A DNA stretch of 64,000 nucleotides from the NCBI RefSeq assembly GCF_022321485.1, contig NZ_JAKOGG010000007.1:1-64000 (forward strand), in the 5' to 3' direction. This DNA is from Shewanella electrica (GTDB lineage: Bacteria > Pseudomonadota > Gammaproteobacteria > Enterobacterales > Shewanellaceae). This document shows, one piece after another, positions 16,986-29,367 of this stretch. The notes under the pieces were generated by a model. The model did no database searches, was not told where the DNA came from, and worked only from the letters and a program-made list of their open reading frames with translations. A program made the translations under genes and the position numbers. Position 1 is the first letter of the stretch. Each line of letters opens with the position of its first letter.

Positions 16986-19481
16986 ATGAACCATTACCTT
17001 CGCCAACTTGGGCTAAGTGCCATTGCTGTGGCCGTATTATCTGGTTGTGCTGCCACGAGTGCCGAACAGACATCAGCAAGTGCCAGCAATGCCGCTGTGG
17101 TCAGCGCACCGCAGTTAGTCGCACCGCCGACCGTTAATCAACCACTGACATTAAACCAAATCATGGCCGATCCTGATTGGATGGGGCTGGCACCGTTTGG
17201 TGCTTACTGGAGTGATGATGGACAGTCAGTGTTGTTTGCGCGTAAAAAGAGTGCTTCCCCCATCGTTGATTACTACCGCCTTGGTGTGACTGGCGGCGAA
17301 GCGCAGCAACTGAGCTTGGCGCAGTTGCATTCTGCCTCACAGCAACAAGGCGTACTTAGTGCCGATAAACAGCGCAAAGCATATATCTATCAAAACAACC
17401 TGTTTGTTAAAGACCTGCGCACTGGCGACATTCAACAACTGACACGCCAAAGTGATGCTATCGGCGGCGTGCGTTTCCTCAATAATGGCGATCTGGCTTA
17501 CTGGCAAGCAAATAAGGTGTACCAGATCCACCAAGCGAGCGGCATGGTCGATGTGTTGGCTGACCTGCGTTTTGAAAAGGCGCCAGAAGGTGTACAAGCG
17601 CCAACAAGCTTCCTCGCGAAACAGCAGGCTCGCTTGATCAAATATGTAGCGCAGCAGCATGACAACGCCAAAGCGCGCGAAGATTATCAGCAAGCGCTGC
17701 AAGCGGCTGATCCCACCTTAGCAGCGGAACCGTTCTACTTAGGCGAGCAAGATGCGCTGCAAGAAGTGAGTGTCTCACCTGATGGTCAATACCTGTTCTT
17801 GGTACTACAAGACAAGAATTACACCGGCCGCAGCAAAACCGACATCATGCCGAACTATGTGACCGCCGAAGGTCATATCGACCCGGTGCCAGTGCGCGCT
17901 CGCGTAGCTGAAGATGACGTGCCAGCGCAGCGTTTCGTTGTGATTGACCTTGCTAAACATGCACAGAAAAATGTCACCATCGAAGGCTTAACTGGCTACG
18001 ATGAAGACGTACTAGCGAGCGTTAAAGCGGAAAATGCCAAAGCCGAAGGCAAGCGCTATAACAGCGAGAAAAAGCCGCGTAACATCCGCTTGATTGAAGA
18101 TTGGGGCTGGACCCAAAGTGCCATCCAATGGCAAGCCGATAAACCGGTATTAGCGGTAATGCTGGAAGCCACCGATAACAAAGATCGCTGGATTGCCACC
18201 GTCGATCTGCAAAACGGTAAATTCCACACTGAACATCGTTTGCATGACGATGCGTGGATCAACTACGACTACAACCAGTTCGGGTGGTTACCTAACAGCA
18301 ATCAACTGTACTTCCTGTCAGAGCAAACCGGTTATTCACAACTGTATCTACAAACCTTAGGTGGCAAAGCCAAAGCGCTGACTCAAGGTAACTACGTGGT
18401 GAGTGACATCACCCTCAGCCCAGATGCGAAGTACATCTACTACAAAGCTAACAAAGATCATCCAGGTAAATACAACGTTTACCGCGTGGAATTGGCGACG
18501 GGTAAAAATGAGCAACTGACGCAGTGGACTGGCACGCTGGACTACGTGTTGAATCCAACTGGTGATGCCCTGCTGCTGACTGCCTCACAACTGACTAAGC
18601 CGGATGAGCTGTATCTGCAACCGATTGGCGGCGAGCTGAAACAGCTGACCAACTACACCAGCAAAGCCTTTGCCGATTACGCATGGCAAGCCCCTGAAAT
18701 TGTTGAAGTGCCATCATCACACGGCGCTGGCAAAGTGTATGCGCGCCTGTATCTGCCAGAAGGTTTTGATAAGAGTCGCGCAGATAAATACCCAGCGGTG
18801 ATTTTCAACCACGGTGCCGGTTACCTACAAGAAGTGCACTACGGCTTTTCAGGTTACTTCCGTGAGTTTATGTTCAATAACCTGCTGGCGCAGCAAGGTT
18901 ATGTGGTACTGGACATGGACTACCGTGGCTCTAAAGGTTACGGCCGTGACTGGCGTACTGCGATTTACCGCAACATGGGGCATCCAGAAGTGGAAGATCT
19001 GCTAGATGGTGTTAACTGGATGGTACAGAACACCAATATCGACGCAAAACGCGTGGGTACCTATGGCGGTTCTTACGGTGGCTTCTTGACCTTTATGTCC
19101 ATGTTCCGCGCGCCTGATCTGTTTAAAGCCGGTGCCGCGCTGCGTCCAGTAGCGGATTGGGCGCACTACAACACTGGTTATACCTCCAACATCCTCAACC
19201 TGCCGGATGATGATGCGATTGCGTACAACCGCAGCTCGCCAATTGAACACGCCGCTGGTTTGAAAAACCATCTGCTGATCATGGGCGGTGTGGTGGATAA
19301 CAACGTCTTCTTCCAAGACAGTGTGCGTTTGGTACAACACCTGATTGAGTTAGAAAACCCTAACTTTGATATGGCGTACTACCCGGTGGAATCCCACGGT
19401 TTCCGTCAGCCTTCCAGCTGGTTAGATGAGTATCGTCGTATCTTCCGTCTGTTTGAGACTGAAGTAAAACCGCAGCAGTAA
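16986..19481 (+). CDS. S9 family (prolyl oligopeptidase/DPP-type) peptidase, lipoprotein
   Basis: This 831-residue serine peptidase probably cleaves peptides after proline or similar residues on the outside of the inner membrane or in the periplasm. The N-terminus is a lipoprotein signal ending in lipobox LSGC (Cys about residue 21). A beta-propeller-like region (about 60-580) precedes the alpha/beta-hydrolase domain. The catalytic Ser is in GSYGGF, with Asp in VVDNNVF and His in ESHGFRQP. RBS AAGGATAAGG precedes the ATG. It stands alone with its own terminator. Confidence 0.9.
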   Translation: MNHYLRQLGLSAIAVAVLSGCAATSAEQTSASASNAAVVSAPQLVAPPTVNQPLTLNQIMADPDWMGLAPFGAYWSDDGQSVLFARKKSASPIVDYYRLGVTGGEAQQLSLAQLHSASQQQGVLSADKQRKAYIYQNNLFVKDLRTGDIQQLTRQSDAIGGVRFLNNGDLAYWQANKVYQIHQASGMVDVLADLRFEKAPEGVQAPTSFLAKQQARLIKYVAQQHDNAKAREDYQQALQAADPTLAAEPFYLGEQDALQEVSVSPDGQYLFLVLQDKNYTGRSKTDIMPNYVTAEGHIDPVPVRARVAEDDVPAQRFVVIDLAKHAQKNVTIEGLTGYDEDVLASVKAENAKAEGKRYNSEKKPRNIRLIEDWGWTQSAIQWQADKPVLAVMLEATDNKDRWIATVDLQNGKFHTEHRLHDDAWINYDYNQFGWLPNSNQLYFLSEQTGYSQLYLQTLGGKAKALTQGNYVVSDITLSPDAKYIYYKANKDHPGKYNVYRVELATGKNEQLTQWTGTLDYVLNPTGDALLLTASQLTKPDELYLQPIGGELKQLTNYTSKAFADYAWQAPEIVEVPSSHGAGKVYARLYLPEGFDKSRADKYPAVIFNHGAGYLQEVHYGFSGYFREFMFNNLLAQQGYVVLDMDYRGSKGYGRDWRTAIYRNMGHPEVEDLLDGVNWMVQNTNIDAKRVGTYGGSYGGFLTFMSMFRAPDLFKAGAALRPVADWAHYNTGYTSNILNLPDDDAIAYNRSSPIEHAAGLKNHLLIMGGVVDNNVFFQDSVRLVQHLIELENPNFDMAYYPVESHGFRQPSSWLDEYRRIFRLFETEVKPQQ

Positions 19482-19500
19482 GCCGTTACTGTGAATTTGA

Positions 19501-19524
19501 AGGCGCCCAAGTGGCGCCTTTTTG
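19501..19524 (+). terminator. Terminator after the S9 peptidase
   Basis: AGGCGCC (19501-19507) and GGCGCCT (19513-19519) pair across CAAGT, followed by TTTT. Confidence 0.88.
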
Positions 19525-19677
19525 CTGGCTAAAACTCATGGGGTTCTGATAAAAGCGTCACATCCCAGCAGCAAAACGACATAACGGCTGCTGCATAAGC
19601 AACAAAATGATGAAAAATCTGCGCTGAGTTGCGGCTAAGCAGTTAGAATATAAATTGATTTTGATTATTTCTTATCT

Positions 19678-20829
19678 GTGCAGGAATTAACATTGGTTGC
19701 TTCTGTGGCAGGAGGGGTGAAACCCGCCTCGATTATCGACATTGAACAGCGTTTTTATCGCCAACTGATTGCTGGTCAGCAGCGTGAGCAGGGGAGCATG
19801 CCGCTTGCCGCCGAGCTAGAAGAGCTAGTGTTCAAGCTCGAAGTGGAGCGCGAAGCCGCCATGCAACGCTTAGAGAAAAAGCAACAAGCGCAAGCGTTAA
19901 TCGATAATATCCGTAACCAACTGGTCAAGACCTTGCTCGGTGAATTAGATAATCATATCGCTATGCCGCAGCTGTTTTTAAAAGACAGCGCCATTTCCAA
20001 TAAACAGCTGTTGTTGTTGGAGTTGATCAGCTCATCACAGCTTGATCTGAATCGGCTGCGTCCGGTCGTTGCCGATATTCCATGGCTGGGGCGCGATCTG
20101 ATCACTATCGTCAACAGCCCAGCTTTTGTCGCCAAACGGCCTCAGGGGAGTGATATTCAAGTCAACGATCTCAAGCTGGTGCTCAATTACATCGGCATGG
20201 ATCAACTCAGGCTATACATTCCTTATTACTTGTGCCGTCACTGGTTGTCGGCCAACCCCAGCTTAGTGTGGGTGAATCGTAAGGTATGGCGTTACCTGCA
20301 ATTACAAGCTGTGGCAGCGCGCGCTTTGGCGCAGCTACATCAGCAAGATGGTATTTTGCTGTACAGCGTGGCGTTGATGCAGCAATTGGGCATGTCGTTG
20401 TTGCTTGGCGTGGCGGCCAATATCTATGAACGCTTGCGCCATACTTGGCGACGAGAAGCGATGGCGCAACGCGATGGTGAGTTGCATGATGCGGTGTCGG
20501 TGTGTCAATTCCCGTTGGAACAGTTATGGCCCATTATCGCCACACACAGCGCTAACCTCTGTTGGCAAGTGCCGAGTGCCTTAGGTTTTGCCGATGCGGC
20601 ACCGATCAAATTGTTACGTGAGCGGGCTAGCTCGGTGGCATTTTCATCTCTGTCCGATACTGCAAAAATATTAGATAAATCGGCCTGTTATGCCAAATGT
20701 TTGTTGCTGGAAGAACTGCAGCAATTGAGTTTTAGTGACAAAAAATTGCTGTTCACATATTACGAATTGAGTGAGCAGGAACAGATCCGCCTTAGCGGTC
20801 AGAATTTCCGAAAAACAGAACCGGTTTAG
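19678..20829 (+). CDS. HDOD domain protein
   Basis: This 383-residue cytoplasmic protein has a central HDOD domain (about residues 110-310). HDOD is an HD-like helical fold that usually lacks the phosphohydrolase ligands and acts in signalling. Recognisable stretches are LLELISSSQLDLNRL, IVNSPAFVAKR and LVLNYIGMDQLRLY. An N-terminal coiled-coil-like, Glu/Gln-rich helix (about 40-80) precedes it. The GTG start at 19678 is only moderately supported; an in-frame TTG at 19693 is an alternative. No partner domain is fused. Confidence 0.8.
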   Translation: MQELTLVASVAGGVKPASIIDIEQRFYRQLIAGQQREQGSMPLAAELEELVFKLEVEREAAMQRLEKKQQAQALIDNIRNQLVKTLLGELDNHIAMPQLFLKDSAISNKQLLLLELISSSQLDLNRLRPVVADIPWLGRDLITIVNSPAFVAKRPQGSDIQVNDLKLVLNYIGMDQLRLYIPYYLCRHWLSANPSLVWVNRKVWRYLQLQAVAARALAQLHQQDGILLYSVALMQQLGMSLLLGVAANIYERLRHTWRREAMAQRDGELHDAVSVCQFPLEQLWPIIATHSANLCWQVPSALGFADAAPIKLLRERASSVAFSSLSDTAKILDKSACYAKCLLLEELQQLSFSDKKLLFTYYELSEQEQIRLSGQNFRKTEPV

Positions 20830-22442
<1,613 letters not shown>

Positions 22443-22492
22443 ACGTATTTCAACGTTTGCTCGTTCGAATTACGTATATTTCGATCCCGTCG

Positions 22493-22510
22493 GGGGCGTT
22501 GTCGCCCCCA
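22493..22510 (+). other. Intercistronic GC-rich hairpin between astC and astA
   Basis: GGGGGCG (22493-22499) pairs with CGCCCCC (22504-22510) around TTGT. There is no T run, so full termination is unlikely; mRNA stabilisation or partial attenuation is more probable. Confidence 0.5.
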
Positions 22511-22540
22511 TGTTGTGGCTGGGGTTAGGGAGAATTAACC

Positions 22541-25035
<2,495 letters not shown>

Positions 25036-25091
25036 TTTTGTGCGCATCGGCGTTGAGCTGTACCGATGCGGTGGATCTTCAAGGAGTTGCT

Positions 25092-25898
25092 ATGCATCAG
25101 AATATCGATTCACTGTTCACCGCGATGTGGCAAGACTATCTGCGCATGACCCCGTCAGCCGCCAAAGTGCATGAGCTGTTGGCCAAAGACGGTGAGATCA
25201 TCAACGATCATATTGCGCTGCGTACCTTTAACTTGCCGAAAGTGGGCTTGCCAGTATTGGCGGCTCACTTTGAAGCGCTCGGGTATCGGGCGGCGGGGGA
25301 TTACGAGTTTAAACAGAAAAAGCTCAAAGCGAAGCATTATGAGCATCCTGATCCGACTCAACCTAAAGTGTTTATCTCTGAGTTGCTGGTGGAGCAGTTC
25401 AGCCCGTGGTTGCAGCAAACCGTGGCTGGCTTGGTCGAGCAAGTGACTGCGGCCGATGTGGTGGATGACGCGTTTTTGTATTCTGGCCGCCATTGGCAGT
25501 TGGACTTTGCCACCTATGAGCAACTGCTGGCTGAGAGTGAGTACGCGGCATGGTTAGCGGCATTTGGTTACCGCGCTAATCACTTTACTGTGTCAATCAA
25601 TCACCTTGATGGCTATGAAACCATAGTGGCGGTGAACGATACCTTGAAACACGCGGGCATTGTGCTTAACAGTGCCGGTGGCGAGATCAAAGGCTCGCCA
25701 GCGGTGATGTTAGAGCAATCGTCCACCATGGCCGATCAAATTCCGGTCGCGTTTAGTGATGGCGGCCATACCATTCCGAGCTGTTTTTATGAATTTGCGC
25801 TGCGTTATCCGCAAGCGGACGGCACGCTCTATCGCGGTTTTGTTGAGGCGTCAGCCGATAAGATTTTTGAGAGCACTAACGCCAAGCCGATGAGCTAA
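25092..25898 (+). CDS. DUF1338 / VOC-like metalloprotein (2-oxoadipate dioxygenase/decarboxylase family)
   Basis: This 268-residue protein belongs to the DUF1338 family. The best studied members (HglS, YdcJ) are iron-dependent 2-oxoadipate dioxygenase/decarboxylases, but this short form has not been assigned a substrate that I know of. Likely metal-binding elements are the His in NDHIALRTF, the His in NHFTVSIN and a Glu near the C-terminus (CFYEFALRYP). ATG 25092 follows AAGGAG. It directly follows astD on the same strand, suggesting a link with amino acid catabolism; this is inference from position. Confidence 0.8.
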   Translation: MHQNIDSLFTAMWQDYLRMTPSAAKVHELLAKDGEIINDHIALRTFNLPKVGLPVLAAHFEALGYRAAGDYEFKQKKLKAKHYEHPDPTQPKVFISELLVEQFSPWLQQTVAGLVEQVTAADVVDDAFLYSGRHWQLDFATYEQLLAESEYAAWLAAFGYRANHFTVSINHLDGYETIVAVNDTLKHAGIVLNSAGGEIKGSPAVMLEQSSTMADQIPVAFSDGGHTIPSCFYEFALRYPQADGTLYRGFVEASADKIFESTNAKPMS

Positions 25899-25915
25899 CG
25901 CTCTCGCGACATAAT

Positions 25916-25939
25916 AACGCGCCCATTGGCGCGTTTTTT
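25916..25939 (+). terminator. Terminator after the ast/DUF1338 group
   Basis: AACGCGCC (25916-25923) and GGCGCGTT (25928-25935) pair around CATT, followed by TTTT. It separates the convergent TetR gene. Confidence 0.88.
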
Positions 25940-25949
25940 ATGGTGGGTG

Positions 25950-26549
25950 CTACTGATTCAGGACGAGAAACGCTGCCACGGCGCTTTCCACGATCTCGCG
26001 AATACGCTTAGCGGCAGGTTTAGCGATCGCGCCCAAGGAGTAGGGCATCACCAACTCGGCTTCGAGCAAGCCTTTGAGTTGCATAGTGGCGTGCCATGCA
26101 TCGATGTCGTGGCGTAATTCTTTGCTTTCAATCCGAGCTGACATAAAACGGCACACATCATCCCAGCCGCGTTTGGGGCCTTTTTCATAAAACTTTTTAC
26201 CTAAATCACTCTTGCCTGCTTCTGCCATCACCATGCGTTGGATCGCCATGATCTCTGGTGTGAGAATCGAATCTAGGTAGTTAATGCCAAAAGCCACTAG
26301 GCTGTCACGCACGCTTTTGGCGCTGCTGAGCGAATGAAAAGCATTGGCGATCTGTTCGGTGGCGGAAGACTCCATCACCGCGTAAAAAATTTCATCTTTA
26401 GAGGAAAAATAGTTATACAGCGTGGCTTTAGAGCCGCCCACTTGCTGCGAAATATAGGACATTGAGGTTTTTTCAAATCCTTGGCTAAAAAAAGCTTCCT
26501 TGGCTATCTCTATGATTGCTTGACGTTTTTCTTCTGTCTTAACGCGCAT
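25950..26549 (-). CDS. TetR/AcrR-family repressor of the adjacent efflux operon
   Basis: This 199-residue regulator has an N-terminal helix-turn-helix (about residues 10-55) with AIIEIAKEAFFSQGF, the recognition-helix region GGSKATLYNYFSSKDE and a helical ligand-binding domain with no recognised ligand. It is divergent from the OMF-EmrA-EmrB operon, the usual layout for a local repressor. The sequence between the two genes contains a promoter overlapped by an inverted repeat. Confidence 0.9.
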   Translation of the reverse strand: MRVKTEEKRQAIIEIAKEAFFSQGFEKTSMSYISQQVGGSKATLYNYFSSKDEIFYAVMESSATEQIANAFHSLSSAKSVRDSLVAFGINYLDSILTPEIMAIQRMVMAEAGKSDLGKKFYEKGPKRGWDDVCRFMSARIESKELRHDIDAWHATMQLKGLLEAELVMPYSLGAIAKPAAKRIREIVESAVAAFLVLNQ

Positions 26550-26588
26550 ATTCCCATCCCTTCACCCCATATGGAGCTTGAGTTTCGC

Positions 26589-26632
26589 TTGACTTGCTAA
26601 CCCTGTCAAGAATATAACTGTACTGTTCAGTT
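26589..26632 (+). promoter_or_regulatory. Efflux-operon promoter with overlapping TetR-type operator
   Basis: TTGACT (26589-26594) and TATAAC (26613-26618) with 18-base spacing form a good sigma-70 promoter. The inverted repeat AACTG-N7-CAGTT (26616-26632) overlaps the -10 and expected start, where a TetR repressor would block transcription. Confidence 0.6.
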
Positions 26633-26637
26633 TAATT

Positions 26638-28095
26638 ATGGAGATCGAAGTGAACTATCGCATGGAGCCCAAGTTGCCAATGTTGGCACTCGCCGTGGTT
26701 ACGGTGTTGGGGGCAATGGGGTTAAACGGCTGTGCCTTGCATGATGTCGATGGCCAAGTGCAAGCGATGCAAAGCGATAATGCGCCTGCATTTGCCGCGA
26801 CATTTGCAGGGCAAACGCCGATCAGCTGGCCAACGGCCGCGTGGTGGCAACGTTATCAAGACCCGCAATTAAACGCGCTGATTGATACTGCATTACAACA
26901 AGCGCCGAGCATTAACATGGCCGCTGCGCGGGTACGGCAAGCACAGGCTCTGGCGCAGCAGGTTGGGGCAACGCGGTTGCCCGATGTTGGCATGGCCGCC
27001 TCGGTGTCGGAGTCTAAAGTCAGCTATCGTTATCAAGCCTACAACCCGCCGCGTAACTGGAATGACTACGGTTCGTTAACGCTGAATTTTAGCTATGACA
27101 TCGATTTCTGGAGCAAAAACAAAAGTGCGGTCGCTGCTGCCTCTTCACAATTAGCGGCGGCTGAAGCGGAGCAAGCCGCAGCGCGTTTGATGCTGACCAC
27201 GGCGATTGCCAATGCCTACGCCGAACTGGCGAGGCTGTATGCCAATTTAGACACCGTGACGGCGGCACTCGATGTGCGCCAACAAACCGTGGATTTGTTG
27301 ACGCAACGCTTTGATAACGGGTTAGAAAACCGTGGCACCGTAAGCCAAGCACAAGCAGTAGCCAACAGTGCGAAAGCGGAAGTGCTGGCGGTGCAGGAGT
27401 CGATCGGCCTGCAACAACACGCGCTTGCGGCGCTGCTCGGTGCTGGGCCCGATCGCGGCTTGAGCATTCAACGTCCTCATATCCAACTGCAACAAGTGTT
27501 TGGTTTACCGGAACACGCGGGTGTCGGCTTGCTAGCGCATCGTCCCGACGTTACCGCCGCGCGTTGGCGCGCCGAAGCAGCCGCTTACCAAATTGGTGTC
27601 GCCAAGGCGCAGTTCTATCCCGATGTGAGTTTGTCCGCGTTTATCGGCGTACAGGCTTTTGGTCTCAATAGCCTGTTTGATAGTGGTAATGATGCGGGCA
27701 GTATTGGCCCAGCAATCTACTTACCGCTATTTTCTGGCGGCCGACTCGAAGGCCAACTCAGCGCCGCCGAAGCCGGATTTGACCAAGCCGCTGCCAGTTA
27801 TCAGCAAACCCTCAGCAATGCCCTCAATGAGGTGGCCGATGTGCTCACCAGCACGCAAGCACTGGATGCGCAGATCGCGCAAACCCAAGCTGCCGTCGAT
27901 GCCGCTGCACTGGCGCATCAAATTGCCAGCAATCGCTACAAGGGCGGTTTAGCCACTTACTTAGAAGTGCTGTCGGCAGAAGACCGCTTGCTGGGCAGTC
28001 AACGGGCACTGGTCAATCTGCAATCGCGCGCCTTCTCGCTCGACTTAGCGCTGATCCATGCGCTGGGTGGCGGTTATCAATCACAGCAGTCTTAA
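26638..28095 (+). CDS. TolC-like outer-membrane efflux lipoprotein (NodT/OprM type)
   Basis: This 485-residue outer-membrane channel serves the following EmrA/EmrB pair. The N-terminal signal ends in lipobox LNGC, so it is probably lipidated. Two OEP repeats with long Ala/Gln-rich coiled coils follow; family motifs include AWWQRYQDPQLNALI, LLAHRPDVTAARWRAEAA and ANRYKGGLATYLEVLSAED-like text near the end. Start choice is open: ATG 26638, or GTG 26650, which is better spaced from GGAG. Genes downstream are close-packed. Confidence 0.88.
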   Translation: MEIEVNYRMEPKLPMLALAVVTVLGAMGLNGCALHDVDGQVQAMQSDNAPAFAATFAGQTPISWPTAAWWQRYQDPQLNALIDTALQQAPSINMAAARVRQAQALAQQVGATRLPDVGMAASVSESKVSYRYQAYNPPRNWNDYGSLTLNFSYDIDFWSKNKSAVAAASSQLAAAEAEQAAARLMLTTAIANAYAELARLYANLDTVTAALDVRQQTVDLLTQRFDNGLENRGTVSQAQAVANSAKAEVLAVQESIGLQQHALAALLGAGPDRGLSIQRPHIQLQQVFGLPEHAGVGLLAHRPDVTAARWRAEAAAYQIGVAKAQFYPDVSLSAFIGVQAFGLNSLFDSGNDAGSIGPAIYLPLFSGGRLEGQLSAAEAGFDQAAASYQQTLSNALNEVADVLTSTQALDAQIAQTQAAVDAAALAHQIASNRYKGGLATYLEVLSAEDRLLGSQRALVNLQSRAFSLDLALIHALGGGYQSQQS

Positions 28096-28111
28096 TTCAC
28101 AGGATAGATTC

Positions 28112-29362
28112 ATGAGTTCGCAACAGGATTTAGCACAGCAGTTTGATGCTGCCAAAGCGCAGACCTCGCGCAAAAAGGGCTTCACCGTATTGTTGGCGGT
28201 GATCGTATTGGCGGTGATTGCCGCCGTGGCTTACTGGTTTTTTATCGGCTCGCGTTATATCTCAACCGATAACGCCTACGCCGCTACCGAAGTGGCGGCG
28301 GTAACGCCCGCGGTCGGTGGTATTGTCGCCCAAGTGAAGGTGGTTGATACCCAATGGGTTAACCAAGGCGATGTGTTGGTGGTGATTGATGATAGTGACG
28401 CCAAGTTAGCCTTTGAACGCGCCAAGGCTAACTTAGCCTTAGCGAAGCGCCGCGTGCAGGCGTACATCGCCAGTGATGAAGGCTTAGCCGCAATGGTGGC
28501 GGCCAGTGAAGCCGAACAACAGCGTGCCGCAGCCCAGTTAGCCATTGCCGAAGCGGATTTTGCGCGGGCGCAACTCGACCTGACACGCCGCGAGAATCTG
28601 ATCCAATCCGGTTCAGTCTCTGGCGAAGAGATGAGTAATGCCAAAACCGCCTTTGCCCAAGCGCAAGCCAACTTGAATGTCGCCAAAGCGGCAGCGGCAC
28701 AAGCGAAAGCTAACCGCTTATCTAGCATAGGTAACAAGAAGGCTAACGCGGTACATATTATTGATACTACGGTAGAAACTAACCCAGAAGTGCTGCAAGC
28801 CAAGGCCAATTTTGAGCAAGTGAAAATCGACTTAGCACGCACCGTCATTCACGCGCCTGTCAGCGGCATTGTGGCGCAGCGCAGTGTGCAAGTCGGCCGT
28901 CGTGTGCAAGTGGGGGAACCACTGATGGCGGTCGTGCCAGTGCAAAATATGCATGTGGATGCCAACTTCAAAGAGGTGGAATTAGGCAAACTGCAGGTGG
29001 GTCAGCCAGTGGAGATCACCGCCGATTTATATGGTGATGACATTGTTTACCACGGTGTGGTCACTGGCGTTTCCGGCGGCACGGGTTCGGCGTTCTCGGC
29101 GATTCCGGCGCAAAACGCTACCGGTAACTGGATTAAAGTGGTGCAACGTCTCCCCGTGCGCATCGGCTTAGATGCAGAAGAGTTGAGCAAACATCCACTG
29201 CATGTGGGCTTGTCGATGGAAGTGACTATCGACACCAGCGCGCCGTTAAATAAAGACGCCATTGCTGCCGTGGCCGACCGTCAGGCGGCGCCGCAAGCGG
29301 CTCAACAAACTGAGCAGGCCAATCGCCCCGCTACTGATAACCAAACTCACACTGAAGGTTAG
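28112..29362 (+). CDS. EmrA-type membrane fusion (periplasmic adaptor) protein
   Basis: This 416-residue HlyD-family adaptor joins the inner-membrane pump to the outer-membrane channel. One N-terminal transmembrane helix (about 22-42) is followed by the biotinyl-lipoyl-like motif YISTDNAYAATEVAAVTP, a long Ala-rich coiled-coil hairpin (about 90-200) and the beta-barrel half (IHAPVSGIVAQRSVQVGRRV in parts). The C-terminal tail is Gln/Ala-rich. ATG 28112 follows AGGATAGATTC; an in-frame start further upstream lies inside the previous gene. Confidence 0.9.
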   Translation: MSSQQDLAQQFDAAKAQTSRKKGFTVLLAVIVLAVIAAVAYWFFIGSRYISTDNAYAATEVAAVTPAVGGIVAQVKVVDTQWVNQGDVLVVIDDSDAKLAFERAKANLALAKRRVQAYIASDEGLAAMVAASEAEQQRAAAQLAIAEADFARAQLDLTRRENLIQSGSVSGEEMSNAKTAFAQAQANLNVAKAAAAQAKANRLSSIGNKKANAVHIIDTTVETNPEVLQAKANFEQVKIDLARTVIHAPVSGIVAQRSVQVGRRVQVGEPLMAVVPVQNMHVDANFKEVELGKLQVGQPVEITADLYGDDIVYHGVVTGVSGGTGSAFSAIPAQNATGNWIKVVQRLPVRIGLDAEELSKHPLHVGLSMEVTIDTSAPLNKDAIAAVADRQAAPQAAQQTEQANRPATDNQTHTEG

Positions 29363-29367
29363 CCGCA

